From positions 2,666,001 to 2,730,000 of the forward strand of contig NZ_CP064338.1 of the NCBI RefSeq assembly GCF_015476235.1: DNA of 64,000 nt, read 5' to 3'. The notes under the pieces are model-generated. The model did no database searches. It saw nothing but the letters and a program-made list of their open reading frames with translations, and was not told the origin of the DNA. This document shows, in pieces, positions 24,896 through 33,333 of this stretch. The DNA comes from Caldimonas thermodepolymerans (GTDB lineage Bacteria; Pseudomonadota; Gammaproteobacteria; Burkholderiales; Burkholderiaceae_C). Made by a program: the position numbers and the translations under genes. Every line of letters starts with the position of its first letter. The first letter of the stretch is position 1.

Positions 24896-25375
24896 TCAGT
24901 CCGCGCCGCCTGCGGCCTGGTCGGCGCCGAGCCGCTCGAGGCACTCGTCGAGCAGCGCGTGCAGGCGCGCCACCCGTTCTTCCCCCAGCACCGCATTGAG
25001 CGCAAGCTGCGCCTGCTTCCAGGCGCGCTGCGCCTCCGCCCGCTTGGCACGCCCGGCATCGGTGGCGACGACCAGGCGGCTGCGCGCATCCTCGCCCGGC
25101 CGCAGCTCGACCCACCCCTGCGCGACCAGCGGCTGCAGGTTGCGCGTCAGCGTCGAGGCTTCCAGCTGCAGGCGCGCGGCCAGCTCGCCCGGACGGATCG
25201 GCCCCAGCTGCACCACGTGCGACAGCAGCGAGTACTGCGTGGCCTTGAGCCCCGCAGCGGCCATCGCCGCGTCGTAGTGCCGGCCGACGCGGCGCACGAG
25301 CTGGCGCAGCTTGAGGTGGGTGCAGCCGCGCGGGACGGCGGCTGGCGAGGCGGGCCTGGCGGTCGGCTTGGGCAT
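24896..25375 (-). CDS. MarR family transcriptional regulator
   Basis: A 159-residue winged-helix protein: THLKLRQLVRRVGRHYD, LKATQYSLLSHVVQLGPI, the recognition helix in LQLEASTLTRNLQPLVAQGW, and the wing ELRPGEDARSRLVVATDAG. It diverges from the thioesterase gene. Two strong operator-like palindromes fill the gap beginning 9 bp from its start codon, so it very probably represses itself and the thioesterase-gloA pair. The inducer is unknown. Confidence 0.88.
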   Translation of the reverse strand: MPKPTARPASPAAVPRGCTHLKLRQLVRRVGRHYDAAMAAAGLKATQYSLLSHVVQLGPIRPGELAARLQLEASTLTRNLQPLVAQGWVELRPGEDARSRLVVATDAGRAKRAEAQRAWKQAQLALNAVLGEERVARLHALLDECLERLGADQAAGGAD

Positions 25376-25383
25376 GGTTTATA

Positions 25384-25410
25384 TTGTAGATACAACTGTT
25401 GTAGATACAA
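25384..25410. promoter_or_regulatory. Tandem MarR operator
   Basis: Two identical 12-bp palindromic-looking units TTGTAGATACAA at 25384-25395 and 25399-25410, spaced 15 bp start to start, within an AT-rich island between the divergent MarR gene and the thioesterase gene. Each unit pairs TTGTA with TACAA around GA. Confidence 0.8.
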
Positions 25411-25459
25411 TTTACCCGGACGCCTCCGCCCCGCGGCTGCGCCCCGTGCAGGAGACCCC

Positions 25460-26023
25460 ATGACGACACGCGCCCCCTCCCCCGACGATGTCCTGGCCGC
25501 ATGGCGGCAGCGCGAGGCCGAGCTGCGCCCGCGCTTCGCGCCGCCCGGCCTGAGCCACCCGGACCAGGTGCGCGGCAAGACCGGCCTGGAGATCTTCCAG
25601 GCCATGCTCGAGGGAACGCTGCCCCCGCCGCCGATTTCCGCGACGCTGGGCTTCCTGCTGGTGGAAGCCGAACGCGGGCGCGCCGTGTTCCAGGGGCAGC
25701 CGCTGTTCCAGCACTACAACCCGCTCGGCTCGGTGCACGGCGGCTGGATCGCCACGCTGCTGGACTCGGCGGTGGCCTGCGCGATCCACACCATGCTGCC
25801 GCCCGGCAAGAGCTACACCACGGTGGAACTGAAGGTGAACTACGTGAAGGCGCTGACCGAGAAGGTGCCGCTGGTGCGCGCGATCGGGCAGGCGATCCAC
25901 GTGGGCGGCCGGCTGGCCACCTCCGACGGCCGGCTGCTCGGGCCCGACGGCACGCTCTACGCGCACGCCTCGACGACCTGCTTTATCCTTGACGTTCCCC
26001 CACCCACTTCCCCGCGATCATGA
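25460..26023 (+). CDS. PaaI-type hotdog-fold thioesterase
   Basis: A 187-residue protein. The hotdog active-site block [30 protein letters not shown] (core: [14 protein letters not shown]) and [13 protein letters not shown] are those of PaaI/YbaV-like acyl-CoA thioesterases. It would hydrolyse an aromatic or aliphatic acyl-CoA. GCAGGAG precedes the ATG by 7 nt. Its stop overlaps gloA by ATGA, so the two are co-translated, and both probably fall under the MarR regulator encoded divergently. Confidence 0.88.
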   Translation: MTTRAPSPDDVLAAWRQREAELRPRFAPPGLSHPDQVRGKTGLEIFQAMLEGTLPPPPISATLGFLLVEAERGRAVFQGQPLFQHYNPLGSVHGGWIATLLDSAVACAIHTMLPPGKSYTTVELKVNYVKALTEKVPLVRAIGQAIHVGGRLATSDGRLLGPDGTLYAHASTTCFILDVPPPTSPRS

Positions 26024-26409
26024 GAATCCTCCACACGATGCTGCGGGTGGGCGACCTGCAGCGCTCGATCGACTTCTACACCCGCGTGATGGGCATGAAG
26101 CTGCTGCGCACCACCGACCGGCCGGACCAGCAGTATTCGCTGGCCTTCGTCGGCTACGGCTCCAACCCGGAGCACGCCGAGATCGAGCTGACCTACAACT
26201 ACGGTGTCGACCGCTACGAGATGGGCACGGCCTACGGGCACATCGCGATCGAGGTGCCGGACGCCTACGCCGCCTGCGAGCGCATCCGCGCCAACGGCGG
26301 ACAGGTCACGCGCGAGGCCGGCCCGGTCAAGGGCGGCACCACGGTGATCGCCTTCGTCACCGACCCGGACGGCTACAAGATCGAGCTGATCGAGCGCAAG
26401 CCGGACTGA
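26020..26409 (+). CDS. gloA: Lactoylglutathione lyase (glyoxalase I)
   Basis: A 129-residue VOC-fold enzyme that converts the methylglyoxal-glutathione hemithioacetal to S-lactoylglutathione. [20 protein letters not shown] starts with the metal-binding His; then RVMGMKLLR, Glu in EIELTYNYG, His in AYGHIAIEV, and the final Glu in DGYKIELIE complete the Ni/Co-type metal set. Length is that of the short bacterial type. It overlaps the thioesterase gene by ATGA and converges with eda. Confidence 0.95.
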   Translation: MRILHTMLRVGDLQRSIDFYTRVMGMKLLRTTDRPDQQYSLAFVGYGSNPEHAEIELTYNYGVDRYEMGTAYGHIAIEVPDAYAACERIRANGGQVTREAGPVKGGTTVIAFVTDPDGYKIELIERKPD

Positions 26410-26414
26410 CGCGT

Positions 26415-27038
26415 TCAGGGGCGCAGCGCGGCGGCCTGCTGCGCCAGGCGCGTGATGCGTGCCCAGTCACGCGCCTTCACCGCATCGGCCGGCGTCAGCC
26501 ACGAGCCGCCGCACACCTTGACGTTGGGCAGCGCGAGGAACTGCGGCGCCGTCTCGGGCGTGATCCCGCCGGTCGGACAGAACGCCACGTCGGGGAACGG
26601 GCCGGCCAGCGCCTTGAGCAGCGCCACGCCGCCCACCGCCGTGGCCGGGAACAGCTTCAGGAAGTGATAGCCGTCGGCCGTGGCCTGCATCACCTCGCTC
26701 GCGGTGGCCACGCCGGGCAGCAGCGGCAGGTCCAGGTCCTGGCAGGCGCGGCCGATCTCGGGCGTGTAGCCGGGACTGACCGCGAAGCGGCACCCCACGT
26801 CCTTCACCGCCTTGGCGTCCACGCCGGTGCGCACCGTGCCGGCGCCGACGATGGCCTCGGGCACGGCCTTGGCGATCGCCTCGATGCACTGCAGCGCCAC
26901 CGGGGTGCGCAACGTCACCTCCAGCACGCGGATGCCGCCGGCCACCAGCGCTTCGGCCAGCGGCACCGCGTCGTCGACGCGTTCGATCACGATGACGGGG
27001 ATGACGGGGCCGTGAGTGGCCAGTTCGAGGGTGTTCAT
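26415..27038 (-). CDS. eda: 2-dehydro-3-deoxy-phosphogluconate (KDPG) aldolase
   Basis: A 207-residue TIM-barrel class I aldolase that splits KDPG into pyruvate and glyceraldehyde 3-phosphate, the last step of the Entner-Doudoroff pathway. [12 protein letters not shown] with the catalytic Glu, GAGTVRT, SPGYTPE, and the Schiff-base lysine in [12 protein letters not shown] are all present, followed by PTGGIT. It lies 29 bp downstream of edd on the same strand and forms the edd-eda operon. It can receive carbon from the gluconokinase encoded at 15.8 kb. Confidence 0.95.
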   Translation of the reverse strand: MNTLELATHGPVIPVIVIERVDDAVPLAEALVAGGIRVLEVTLRTPVALQCIEAIAKAVPEAIVGAGTVRTGVDAKAVKDVGCRFAVSPGYTPEIGRACQDLDLPLLPGVATASEVMQATADGYHFLKLFPATAVGGVALLKALAGPFPDVAFCPTGGITPETAPQFLALPNVKVCGGSWLTPADAVKARDWARITRLAQQAAALRP

Positions 27039-27067
27039 GGTGGGGGGTCTCTTCCGGGGGACGGGGA

Positions 27068-28882
27068 TCACAGCCAGGTGCAGGCGCCTTCTTCGGCCGA
27101 GCGCACGTTGCGGCGCATGCCCGCGAACAACTCGCGGCCCAGCTGGTACGCGTGCGCCTCGGCCAGCTCCTGCGGCATCACGGCCGGCTCGCGGCGCGCC
27201 CATTCGGCAGCATCGACCAGTGCATCGAGCGTGCCTGCCACGGCGTCGAGGCGGATCCGGTCGCCGCTGCGCACCTTGGCGAGCGGCCCGCCGGCCAGTG
27301 CCTCGGGGCTCACGTGGATGGCCGCCGGCACCTTGCCCGAAGCACCGCTCATGCGCCCGTCGGTGACCAGCGCGACGCGGAAGCCCTTGCCCTGCAGCAC
27401 CGCCAGCGGCGGGGTCAGCTTGTGCAGCTCCGGCATGCCGTTGGCACGCGGTCCCTGGAAGCGCACCACGGCGACGAAGTCGCGCTCCAGCTCGCCGGCC
27501 GCGAAGGCGCGCTGCAAGGCGTCCTGGCTGTCGAACACGATCGCCGGCGCCTCGATCACGTGGCGGTCCTCGGGCACCGCCGAGACCTTGATCACCGCGC
27601 GGCCCAGGTTGCCCTGCAGCAGCCTGAGGCCGCCGCTCGGGCTGAACGGCGCCGACGCCGGCCGCACCACCGAGTCGTCGACGCTGTCCCGCGGCAGCTC
27701 GGCCCAGGTGAGCCGCCCGTCCTGCAGCGCCGGGATGCGGGCGTAGTCGCGCATGCCGCCCGGGGTGACGGTCAGCGCGTCCTCGTGCATGTAGCCGCCG
27801 TCGAGCAGCTCACGGATCACGAAGCCCGGCCCGCCGCAGGCCTGGAAGCGGTTCACGTCGGCCGAGCCGTTCGGATAGACGCGGGTCAGCAGCGGCACCA
27901 CCGCGGACAGGTCGGAAAAGTCGTTCCAGTCGATCAGGATGCCCGCCGCGCGCGCCACCGCGACCCAGTGGATCAGGTGGTTGGTCGAGCCGCCGGTGGC
28001 CAGCAAGGCCACCATCGCATTGACGATCGCGCGCTCGTCGACCATCACGCCGATGGGCGTGTAGCGGCGCTCCTTCAGGTTGGCCAGCGCGGTGCGCACC
28101 GCCTCGCGGGTCAGCGCCTCGCGCAGCCCGTCGTGGGGGTGCACGAAGGCCGCGCCCGGCACGTGCAGGCCCATCGCCTCCATCAGCATCTGGTTGCTGT
28201 TGGCCGTGCCGTAGAAGGTGCAGGTGCCGGGGCCGTGGTAGGCACGCGATTCGGCCGCCAGCAGCTCGTCGCGCCCGACCAGCCCCTGCGCGTACTGCTC
28301 GCGCACCCGCGCCTTCTCGCTGTTGGACAGGCCGCTGCTCATCGGCCCGGCCGGCACGAACACGCACGGCAGGTGGCCGAAGTGCAGCGCGCCGATCAGC
28401 AGGCCCGGCACGATCTTGTCGCAGATACCCAGCAGCAGCGCCGCGTCGAAGGTGTCGTGCGTCAGCGCGATCGCCGTGCTCATCGCGATGGTGTCGCGCG
28501 AGAACAGGCTCAGCTCCATCCCGGGCAGCCCCTGCGTGACCCCGTCGCACATCGCCGGCACGCCGCCGGCGACCTGCGCGCTCGCGCCCTGGCGGCGCGC
28601 CTCGTCGCGGATCAGCGCCGGGTAGCCCTCGTAGGGTTGGTGGGCCGACAGCACGTCGTTGTAGGCGGTCACGATGGCCAGGTTCGGTGCGCGCTCGGCG
28701 ACCACCTTGACCTTCATCGCGTCCGGCAGGGCGGCAAAGGCATGGGCGACATTCGCGCAGCCCATGCGGTCGGCGCCGCGCGGCCGGTTGGCCGCCTGCT
28801 CCACCCGCTGCAGGTAGGCGCGCCGGGTGGCCGCACTGCGCGCCCGGATGCGCTCGGTGACTTGGAGGACGGTGGGATGCAT
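27068..28882 (-). CDS. edd: Phosphogluconate dehydratase
   Basis: A 604-residue enzyme of the IlvD/Edd family that dehydrates 6-phosphogluconate to KDPG using a [4Fe-4S] cluster. Signatures: [51 protein letters not shown], and [19 protein letters not shown], with cluster cysteines among them, then [19 protein letters not shown]. Length is typical. It heads the edd-eda operon. A palindrome with a GTAAC/GTTAC core lies upstream and may be the site of a HexR/RpiR-type regulator. Confidence 0.96.
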   Translation of the reverse strand: MHPTVLQVTERIRARSAATRRAYLQRVEQAANRPRGADRMGCANVAHAFAALPDAMKVKVVAERAPNLAIVTAYNDVLSAHQPYEGYPALIRDEARRQGASAQVAGGVPAMCDGVTQGLPGMELSLFSRDTIAMSTAIALTHDTFDAALLLGICDKIVPGLLIGALHFGHLPCVFVPAGPMSSGLSNSEKARVREQYAQGLVGRDELLAAESRAYHGPGTCTFYGTANSNQMLMEAMGLHVPGAAFVHPHDGLREALTREAVRTALANLKERRYTPIGVMVDERAIVNAMVALLATGGSTNHLIHWVAVARAAGILIDWNDFSDLSAVVPLLTRVYPNGSADVNRFQACGGPGFVIRELLDGGYMHEDALTVTPGGMRDYARIPALQDGRLTWAELPRDSVDDSVVRPASAPFSPSGGLRLLQGNLGRAVIKVSAVPEDRHVIEAPAIVFDSQDALQRAFAAGELERDFVAVVRFQGPRANGMPELHKLTPPLAVLQGKGFRVALVTDGRMSGASGKVPAAIHVSPEALAGGPLAKVRSGDRIRLDAVAGTLDALVDAAEWARREPAVMPQELAEAHAYQLGRELFAGMRRNVRSAEEGACTWL

Positions 28883-28923
28883 CTCGCAGGCGTCAGGTTT
28901 GTAACTATTCGATCGATTATTAG

Positions 28924-28936
28924 GTAACCCAGTTAC
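28924..28936. promoter_or_regulatory. Palindromic operator candidate upstream of edd
   Basis: GTAACCCAGTTAC: GTAAC and GTTAC as a perfect 5-bp inverted repeat around CCA, 41 bp upstream of edd. On the minus strand it reads TGTAACTGGGTTACC, partly like the HexR consensus TGTARTNNNANTACA. A second GTAAC lies at 28901 and a TCGATCGA palindrome at 28909-28916. No regulator is encoded next to it. Confidence 0.5.
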
Positions 28937-29056
28937 ATCGTCAAATCAACCGCGCACGCCGCCCCCTGGGCGCCGTGGTCATGTGACACCTGCGGTTGCG
29001 AGCCCGCCCGCCGCTTGCCAGCGCCTTGCCTGCGGGGTCATAGTGGACCTCTTGCC

Positions 29057-29722
29057 GTGCCGTCCTCACCTGCTGCCGTGTCGCAACTGCCTGCCCTGTC
29101 CTCCGATTTCGACGCGCTTGCCGTGCGCGACCCGCGTCCGCTGCTGGACCAGACCTTGCGCGGCTGGAACCCCGACGAGGATTTGTGGGTGTTCGGCTAC
29201 GCCTCGCTGATCTGGCGCCCGGAGATCGCCCACGTCGAGCAGCGGCTGGCCGACGTGCGCGGCTATCACCGGGCGCTGAGGATGTGGTCGCGCGTCAACC
29301 GCGGCACGCCGGCCTGCCCCGGGCTCGTGTTTGCGCTGATGCCGGGCGGCGCCTGCCGCGGCATGGTGTTGCGCGTGCCGCGCGAACGCGCGCTGGCCGA
29401 ACTGGTCAAGCTCTGGGACCGCGAGATGCCGACCGGGGTCTACGACCCGCGCTGGCTGCCCTGCCGCACCGCGCAGGGCACGGTGCGCGCGCTGGCCTTC
29501 ACGCTGAGCCGGCGCAGCCCCAACTACACCGGCGAGCTGTCCGAGGCGCAGCTGCTGGCCATCCTGCGCGAGGCGCGCGGGCGCTACGGCACGACACTGG
29601 ATTACGTGCTGCGCACCGATGCCTGCCTGCGCGAGCACGGCATCCGCGACCGCGCGATCGGCGCGCTGCTGGCGCTGGCGCGCGCGCACGGGCTGCTGGA
29701 TCAGGACGCCGGCCCCTGCTGA
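29057..29722 (+). CDS. ChaC-like gamma-glutamylcyclotransferase
   Basis: A 221-residue protein of the ChaC family, which cleaves glutathione to 5-oxoproline and Cys-Gly. [12 protein letters not shown] is the substrate-loop signature, followed by [32 protein letters not shown], the Glu-bearing [10 protein letters not shown], and the C-terminal [10 protein letters not shown]. The start is uncertain: GTG 29057 is chosen; GTG 29078 or an upstream TTG would differ by a few residues. Its 3' end overlaps the convergent MobA-like gene by 22 bp. Confidence 0.85.
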   Translation: MPSSPAAVSQLPALSSDFDALAVRDPRPLLDQTLRGWNPDEDLWVFGYASLIWRPEIAHVEQRLADVRGYHRALRMWSRVNRGTPACPGLVFALMPGGACRGMVLRVPRERALAELVKLWDREMPTGVYDPRWLPCRTAQGTVRALAFTLSRRSPNYTGELSEAQLLAILREARGRYGTTLDYVLRTDACLREHGIRDRAIGALLALARAHGLLDQDAGPC

Positions 29723-30330
29723 GCCGTGGCCGGCGCCTCGTGCACCTGGCGCAGGCGCTCCAGGTCGTCCTGCGTGTCCAGGTCGAGCAGCACGCCGGGA
29801 TCGTCGACCTCGACCGCGGCCGACGGATAGCGGGCGATCAGCCGGCGGGCGCCCTCGTCGCCGCTCAGCGTGGCCAGCTCGGAGAACAGCTCGCCCGAGA
29901 ACGCCACCGGATGCCCGCGCCGCCCCTGGTGCTGCGCGTAGGCCACCGGGTGCTGCTGCAAGGCCGCAGCCACCGCGCGCAGCGTCGCGGGCTTGACCAG
30001 CGGCATGTCGCCCGGCAGGACCAGCCAGCCCGCGGCATCGCCGCGCGCACGCACGCCCGCGGCGATCGAATAGCCCATGCCGAGCTGCGGGTCGCCGCTG
30101 CCCACTTCGGGCAGCTCGACGATGTCCTGCGCGGCCACCCAGCCGTGCGCGACGTCGCGCAGCCCGCGCGTGGTCACGACCACCACGGGCAGCCGGCTGG
30201 ACACCACCTGCGCGAGCGTCGTGCCCAGCACGGTGGAGTGCCCGAACGGTTGCGCGAGTTTGTGGTGCTGTCCGGCAAAGCGCGAGCCTGCTCCCGCGGC
30301 CAGGACGATCACCACCGGCACGGCAGTCAT
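29701..30330 (-). CDS. Nucleotidyltransferase family protein, MobA/MocA-like
   Basis: A 209-residue protein with the NTP-transferase fold of MobA/MocA: the N-terminal [19 protein letters not shown] loop, then [12 protein letters not shown], and [14 protein letters not shown] with the metal-binding Asp. Such enzymes load CMP or GMP on the molybdenum cofactor. The molybdoenzyme at 19-21 kb makes a cofactor role plausible, but related proteins act on sugars or lipids. The ATG at 30330 has a purine-rich GGAAGACC upstream. It overlaps the ChaC-like gene tail to tail. Confidence 0.8.
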   Translation of the reverse strand: MTAVPVVIVLAAGAGSRFAGQHHKLAQPFGHSTVLGTTLAQVVSSRLPVVVVTTRGLRDVAHGWVAAQDIVELPEVGSGDPQLGMGYSIAAGVRARGDAAGWLVLPGDMPLVKPATLRAVAAALQQHPVAYAQHQGRRGHPVAFSGELFSELATLSGDEGARRLIARYPSAAVEVDDPGVLLDLDTQDDLERLRQVHEAPATAQQGPAS

Positions 30331-30450
30331 GAGGTCTTCCTGCGATCGCTGCGGTTGAACATCGTCTCGACCGGACCGGCGAGCGGCGCCGGCCCATGCC
30401 CACATGGGAACCCACCCGGACGGGACACGGAAGTGGGATTCGCACTTAAG

Positions 30451-30472
30451 GACTTGCCCACCCTGTCAAGTC
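30451..30472. promoter_or_regulatory. Inverted repeat in the pdxH/mobA-like divergent region
   Basis: GACTTG at 30451-30456 and CAAGTC at 30467-30472, 10-bp spacer. It sits 40 bp upstream of pdxH. It could be an operator, but the length is modest and no regulator is nearby. Confidence 0.3.
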
Positions 30473-30497
30473 GTACAGTGAGCTCGTCAGGGATTCC

Positions 30498-30503
30498 TAT
30501 ACT
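30498..30503 (+). promoter_or_regulatory. -10 element directly before pdxH
   Basis: TATACT lies 7 bp before the pdxH start codon, so transcription would begin at or within one or two bases of the ATG. I see no good -35 hexamer at 16-18 bp. If used, the message would be leaderless. Confidence 0.4.
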
Positions 30504-30510
30504 GGCATGC

Positions 30511-31149
30511 ATGAATGACAAGATCGCCGACCTGCGCAAGAGCTACGAGCGCGCCGAGCTGGACGAGTCGGCCGCGCACCACGACCCGGTGGCCCAGTTC
30601 CGCCAGTGGTTCGACGAGGCGCTGGCCGCCCAGCTGCCCGAACCCAACGCGATGACCGTCGCCACGGTCGGGCCCGACGGACGCCCCTCGACCCGTGTCG
30701 TCCTGATCAAGGGCTTCGACGAGCGCGGCATCGTCTGGTACACGAACTACCACAGCCGCAAGGGCCGCGAGCTGGCCGCCAACCCCTATGCCGCGCTGCA
30801 GTTCCACTGGGTCGAGCTCGAACGCGTGGTGCGCATCGAGGGCCGCGTCGAGAAGGTCAGCGAGGCCGAGTCCGACGCCTACTACCGCTCCCGCCCGCTC
30901 GATTCGCGCCTGGGCGCCTGGGCCTCGCCGCAGAGCGAGGTGATCCCCTCGCGTGCGGTGCTGGTGGCCAACGCCGCGAAGTACGGCGCGAAGTTCGGCC
31001 TCAACCCGCCCCGCCCGCCGCACTGGGGCGGCTTCCGGCTGGTGCCGGACTGCTGGGAGTTCTGGCAGGGCCGCAAGTCGCGCCTGCACGACCGGCTGCG
31101 CTACCGGCTGCAGGACGGCCGCTGGATACGCGAACGCCTGGCCCCCTGA
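30511..31149 (+). CDS. pdxH: Pyridoxamine 5'-phosphate oxidase
   Basis: A 212-residue FMN enzyme that oxidises pyridoxine or pyridoxamine 5'-phosphate to pyridoxal phosphate. [36 protein letters not shown] and FYTNY-like [11 protein letters not shown] form the FMN site; the C-terminal [15 protein letters not shown] and WIRERLAP are diagnostic. Length is typical. A strong -10 element sits 7 bp before the ATG and no Shine-Dalgarno sequence is evident. Confidence 0.96.
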   Translation: MNDKIADLRKSYERAELDESAAHHDPVAQFRQWFDEALAAQLPEPNAMTVATVGPDGRPSTRVVLIKGFDERGIVWYTNYHSRKGRELAANPYAALQFHWVELERVVRIEGRVEKVSEAESDAYYRSRPLDSRLGAWASPQSEVIPSRAVLVANAAKYGAKFGLNPPRPPHWGGFRLVPDCWEFWQGRKSRLHDRLRYRLQDGRWIRERLAP

Positions 31150-31191
31150 GCCCGCGGCCGGACGGCGAGCGCCCCGTCGCCCGGCATGCGG

Positions 31192-31455
31192 TCAATGCTG
31201 GTGGCGCATGCCGCAGTGCTTGCCGATCGCCAGCCCCTTGCAGGCCGCCTGCAGCTGCTGCTGGCAATCCTCCTCGGAGCGTCCCGACTCGAGGCAGCGC
31301 GCCGCCGCCTCGTGCGCGGCGGCCATGGCGCGGTGGCGCTTGATGTCCTTGCGCACATGCTCCGACACCGTCGCCCCGGCCTTGTCGGAATGCGCCGCCA
31401 CCGGCATCGCGAGCGCCAGCGCCGCGCACCCCAGCGCGACCCACGTCTTCTTCAT
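31192..31455 (-). CDS. Small exported Cys/His-containing protein
   Basis: An 87-residue protein of unknown function. Residues 1-22 form a signal peptide (MKKTWVALGCAALALAMPVA, then AHS). The mature part is a helical pair rich in His, Lys and Glu with four cysteines: ARCLESG, EDCQQQ, AACKG and KHCGMRHQH. The Cys spacing suggests two disulfides; the His-rich end could bind metal. Start chosen at the ATG giving the signal peptide. It converges with pdxH and lies downstream of msrA. Confidence 0.62.
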   Translation of the reverse strand: MKKTWVALGCAALALAMPVAAHSDKAGATVSEHVRKDIKRHRAMAAAHEAAARCLESGRSEEDCQQQLQAACKGLAIGKHCGMRHQH

Positions 31456-31599
31456 TCTTCTTCTCTCCACGTTCAAGGTTCCATCGACGCGGCCCCGGCA
31501 GGCGCCGGACGCCACGGCATCCAGCCTAGCAAGCCTGTCAAGACCGGCGCCCCTGGACGACGACCGGAACGGGCGGCCACCGATGCCGCCCGCGAGGCC

Positions 31600-32148
31600 T
31601 CAGGCGCGCCGCACCTTGTTCGCGAAGGTCTGGCGGAACTTCTCGACCTTGGGCGCGACCACGAACGCGCAATAGCCTTGCTGCGGGTGCTTCTCGAAGT
31701 AGTTCTGGTGGTAGTCCTCGGCCGGCCAGTACGAGCGCAGCGGCGCGATCTCGGTGACCACCGGGCGGTCGAACAGCTGCGCCGCCACGTGCGCGACCAC
31801 GCCGCGGATGACGGTCTCCTGCTCCGGCGCATGGAAATAGATCGCCGAGCGGTACTGCGGCCCGACGTCGTTGCCCTGCCGGTCCGGCGTGGTGGGGTCG
31901 TGGATCACGAAGAAGATCTCCAGGATCTCGCGCAGGCTGATGCGCGACGGATCGAACTCCACCTTCACCACTTCCGCATGGCCGGTGGTGCCGGTGCAGA
32001 CCTGTTCATAGGTCGGGTGGTCGACATGGCCGTTGGCATAGCCGGATTCCACGTCGAGCACGCCCTCGACGCGGTCGTACACCGCTTCCGTGCACCAGAA
32101 GCAGCCGCCGCCCAGGGTGATGGTTTCGGTCGTGCGTGCATGCGACAT
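31600..32148 (-). CDS. msrA: Peptide-methionine (S)-S-oxide reductase
   Basis: A 182-residue enzyme that repairs methionine sulfoxide. The catalytic motif GGGCFWCTEA is near residue 14, then VESGYANGHVDHPTYEQVCTG-type sequence (core: GYANGHVDHPTY), GHAEVVKVEFDP and QYRSAIYFHAPEQ. Length is typical of the cytoplasmic form and no signal peptide is seen. AAGGAG precedes the ATG by 6 nt. It is divergent from ydcF, with 152 bp between them. Confidence 0.96.
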   Translation of the reverse strand: MSHARTTETITLGGGCFWCTEAVYDRVEGVLDVESGYANGHVDHPTYEQVCTGTTGHAEVVKVEFDPSRISLREILEIFFVIHDPTTPDRQGNDVGPQYRSAIYFHAPEQETVIRGVVAHVAAQLFDRPVVTEIAPLRSYWPAEDYHQNYFEKHPQQGYCAFVVAPKVEKFRQTFANKVRRA

Positions 32149-32300
32149 CGCCAGCTCCTTGCAGGACAAGAACGGGAAGCCCGCAGCTTACCCAAGCACG
32201 GCCCCCGCAGGTGTTTCCTGCACAATCGCGCCGATCGCGTCAGTCCCGGCCCAGGTGCGCCGGCCCGCCGCACCGTCTTCACTGCAGACCAGTCCGCTCC

Positions 32301-33113
32301 ATGCTCGATACCCTGGCCTCGTTCAAACCCTTCCTCGCCGCCCTGCTGCTGCCGCCGGTGCCGCTGATGCTGCTGGTGCTCGTCGGCATCCGCGTGATGA
32401 CGCGCCACCGCGGCTGGGGCTTCCTGGTCGTGCTGCTGGCACTCGGCAGCATGTGGCTGACCTCGACCCAGGGCTTCGCCGCCGTGCTGCAGACCTATGC
32501 GCTGCGCGCGCCGCGCCCGCTCGGGCCGATCGACCTGCAGGCACTGCGCGACGAGGTGCACGCGCTCCCCCGCGGCGAGGCGCCGGCGGTGGCCATCCTC
32601 GTGCTGGGCGGGGGCATGAAGCCGCGCGCGCCGGAATACGGCGTCTCCGACCTGTCCGGCGCCTCGCTCGAGCGGCTGCGCTACGGCGTGTGGCTGTCGC
32701 GGCAGACCGGTGCACCGCTGGGCTTCAGCGGCGGCCTCGGCTGGGCCCAGCAGGACGGCGAACACCCGGAAGCCCGCATCGCCTCGCGCATCGCGAAGGA
32801 GGAATACGGCGTCACGCTGCGCTGGATCGAGGAGCACTCGCGCGACACCCGCGAGAACGCCGGCCGCTCCGCGCCGCTGCTGCGCCAGTCCGGCGTGAAG
32901 AAGGTGCTGCTGGTCACGCACGCCTGGCACATGCGCCGCGCGGCCCGCGCATTCGGCGAAGCGCTGGGCAGCGACGTGGCCGTGGTGCCGGCCCCGATGG
33001 GCTACTTCAACCCGCGCCCCGACCGCCTGCTGGACTGGCTGCCCAGCACCGAGGGCATCGCGCAGAACCGCATCGCGCTGCGCGAGCTGCTGGGCTGGAT
33101 CGCCGGCGCCTGA
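32301..33113 (+). CDS. YdcF family (DUF218) membrane protein
   Basis: A 270-residue protein with two N-terminal membrane helices (residues about 11-30 and 39-57) and a DUF218 domain: AILVLGGGMKPRAPEYG, GVWLSRQTGAPLGFSGG, RWIEEHSRDTRENA, and VLLVTHAWHMRRAARAF. The family includes ElyC/SanA/YdcF proteins linked to cell-envelope precursor metabolism; the reaction is not known. Its 3' end faces ubiD across a structured intergenic element. Confidence 0.87.
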   Translation: MLDTLASFKPFLAALLLPPVPLMLLVLVGIRVMTRHRGWGFLVVLLALGSMWLTSTQGFAAVLQTYALRAPRPLGPIDLQALRDEVHALPRGEAPAVAILVLGGGMKPRAPEYGVSDLSGASLERLRYGVWLSRQTGAPLGFSGGLGWAQQDGEHPEARIASRIAKEEYGVTLRWIEEHSRDTRENAGRSAPLLRQSGVKKVLLVTHAWHMRRAARAFGEALGSDVAVVPAPMGYFNPRPDRLLDWLPSTEGIAQNRIALRELLGWIAGA

Positions 33114-33130
33114 GCGCCGCAGCCGGTCCC

Positions 33131-33168
33131 AAATAGAAACCCCTCCAGACCATTGCAGCCTGAAGGGG
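33131..33168 (-). terminator. Intrinsic terminator for leftward transcription
   Basis: On the minus strand CCCCTTCAG (33168-33160) pairs with CTGGAGGGG (33148-33140), one G-U pair, 11-nt loop, followed by TTTCTATTT (33139-33131). On the plus strand the same hairpin could end ydcF messages but lacks a T-tract there. Confidence 0.65.
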
Positions 33169-33309
33169 TGCGTGGCTCACGCCACCTTCGGAGCTCCGGG
33201 CTTCACGGCGCGGGGCCCCTGTGCGCAGCGACTGCGCAAGTGGTAGGCCTGTATCGAACAGGCACCTCTAAGGTACCAAGCCCGCGCCTGGGGAGCAAGC
33301 GCAGCTTTC

Positions 33310-33333
33310 CAATGAGGGCAGGCGCCCTCATTG
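33310..33333. terminator. Perfect 10-bp hairpin at the ubiD 3' end
   Basis: CAATGAGGGC at 33310-33319 and GCCCTCATTG at 33324-33333 with a 4-nt loop. It includes the ubiD stop codon (33328-33330). No T-tract follows on either strand, so it may protect the 3' end or form one boundary of the structured element next to it. Confidence 0.5.

Larger units (their letters stand above)
33131..33333 (-). ncRNA. Highly structured intergenic element, candidate non-coding RNA of unknown family
   Basis: The gap between the convergent ydcF and ubiD genes is dense with inverted repeats: GGCGCGGG (around 33207-33214) with CCCGCGCC (around 33280-33287); GCGCAG 33223-33228 with CTGCGC 33232-33237; GCCTGT 33247-33252 with ACAGGC 33258-33263, a stem lengthened outward by an AGTGGT/ACCTCT pairing; and terminal hairpins at each end. 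Read on the minus strand, the last hairpin is followed by TTTCTATTT, so termination of a leftward transcript about 190 nt long is the best reading. It could be a ubiD 3'-UTR product or an independent RNA. I see no clear promoter, and no match to 6S, SRP, tmRNA or RNase P that I can defend. Strand is tentative. Confidence 0.45.

Noticed and set aside
33247-33263. tRNA T-arm-like stem-loop on the minus strand
   Set aside because: The 5-bp stem with TTCGATA loop looks like a T-arm, but no acceptor, D-arm or anticodon arm can be built around it.
33131-33333. 6S RNA (ssrS) as the identity of the structured element
   Set aside because: The element is about the right length, but it folds as several separate stems rather than one rod with a central bubble, and the usual zapA or 5-formyl-THF cyclo-ligase neighbour is absent. 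Left as unknown.
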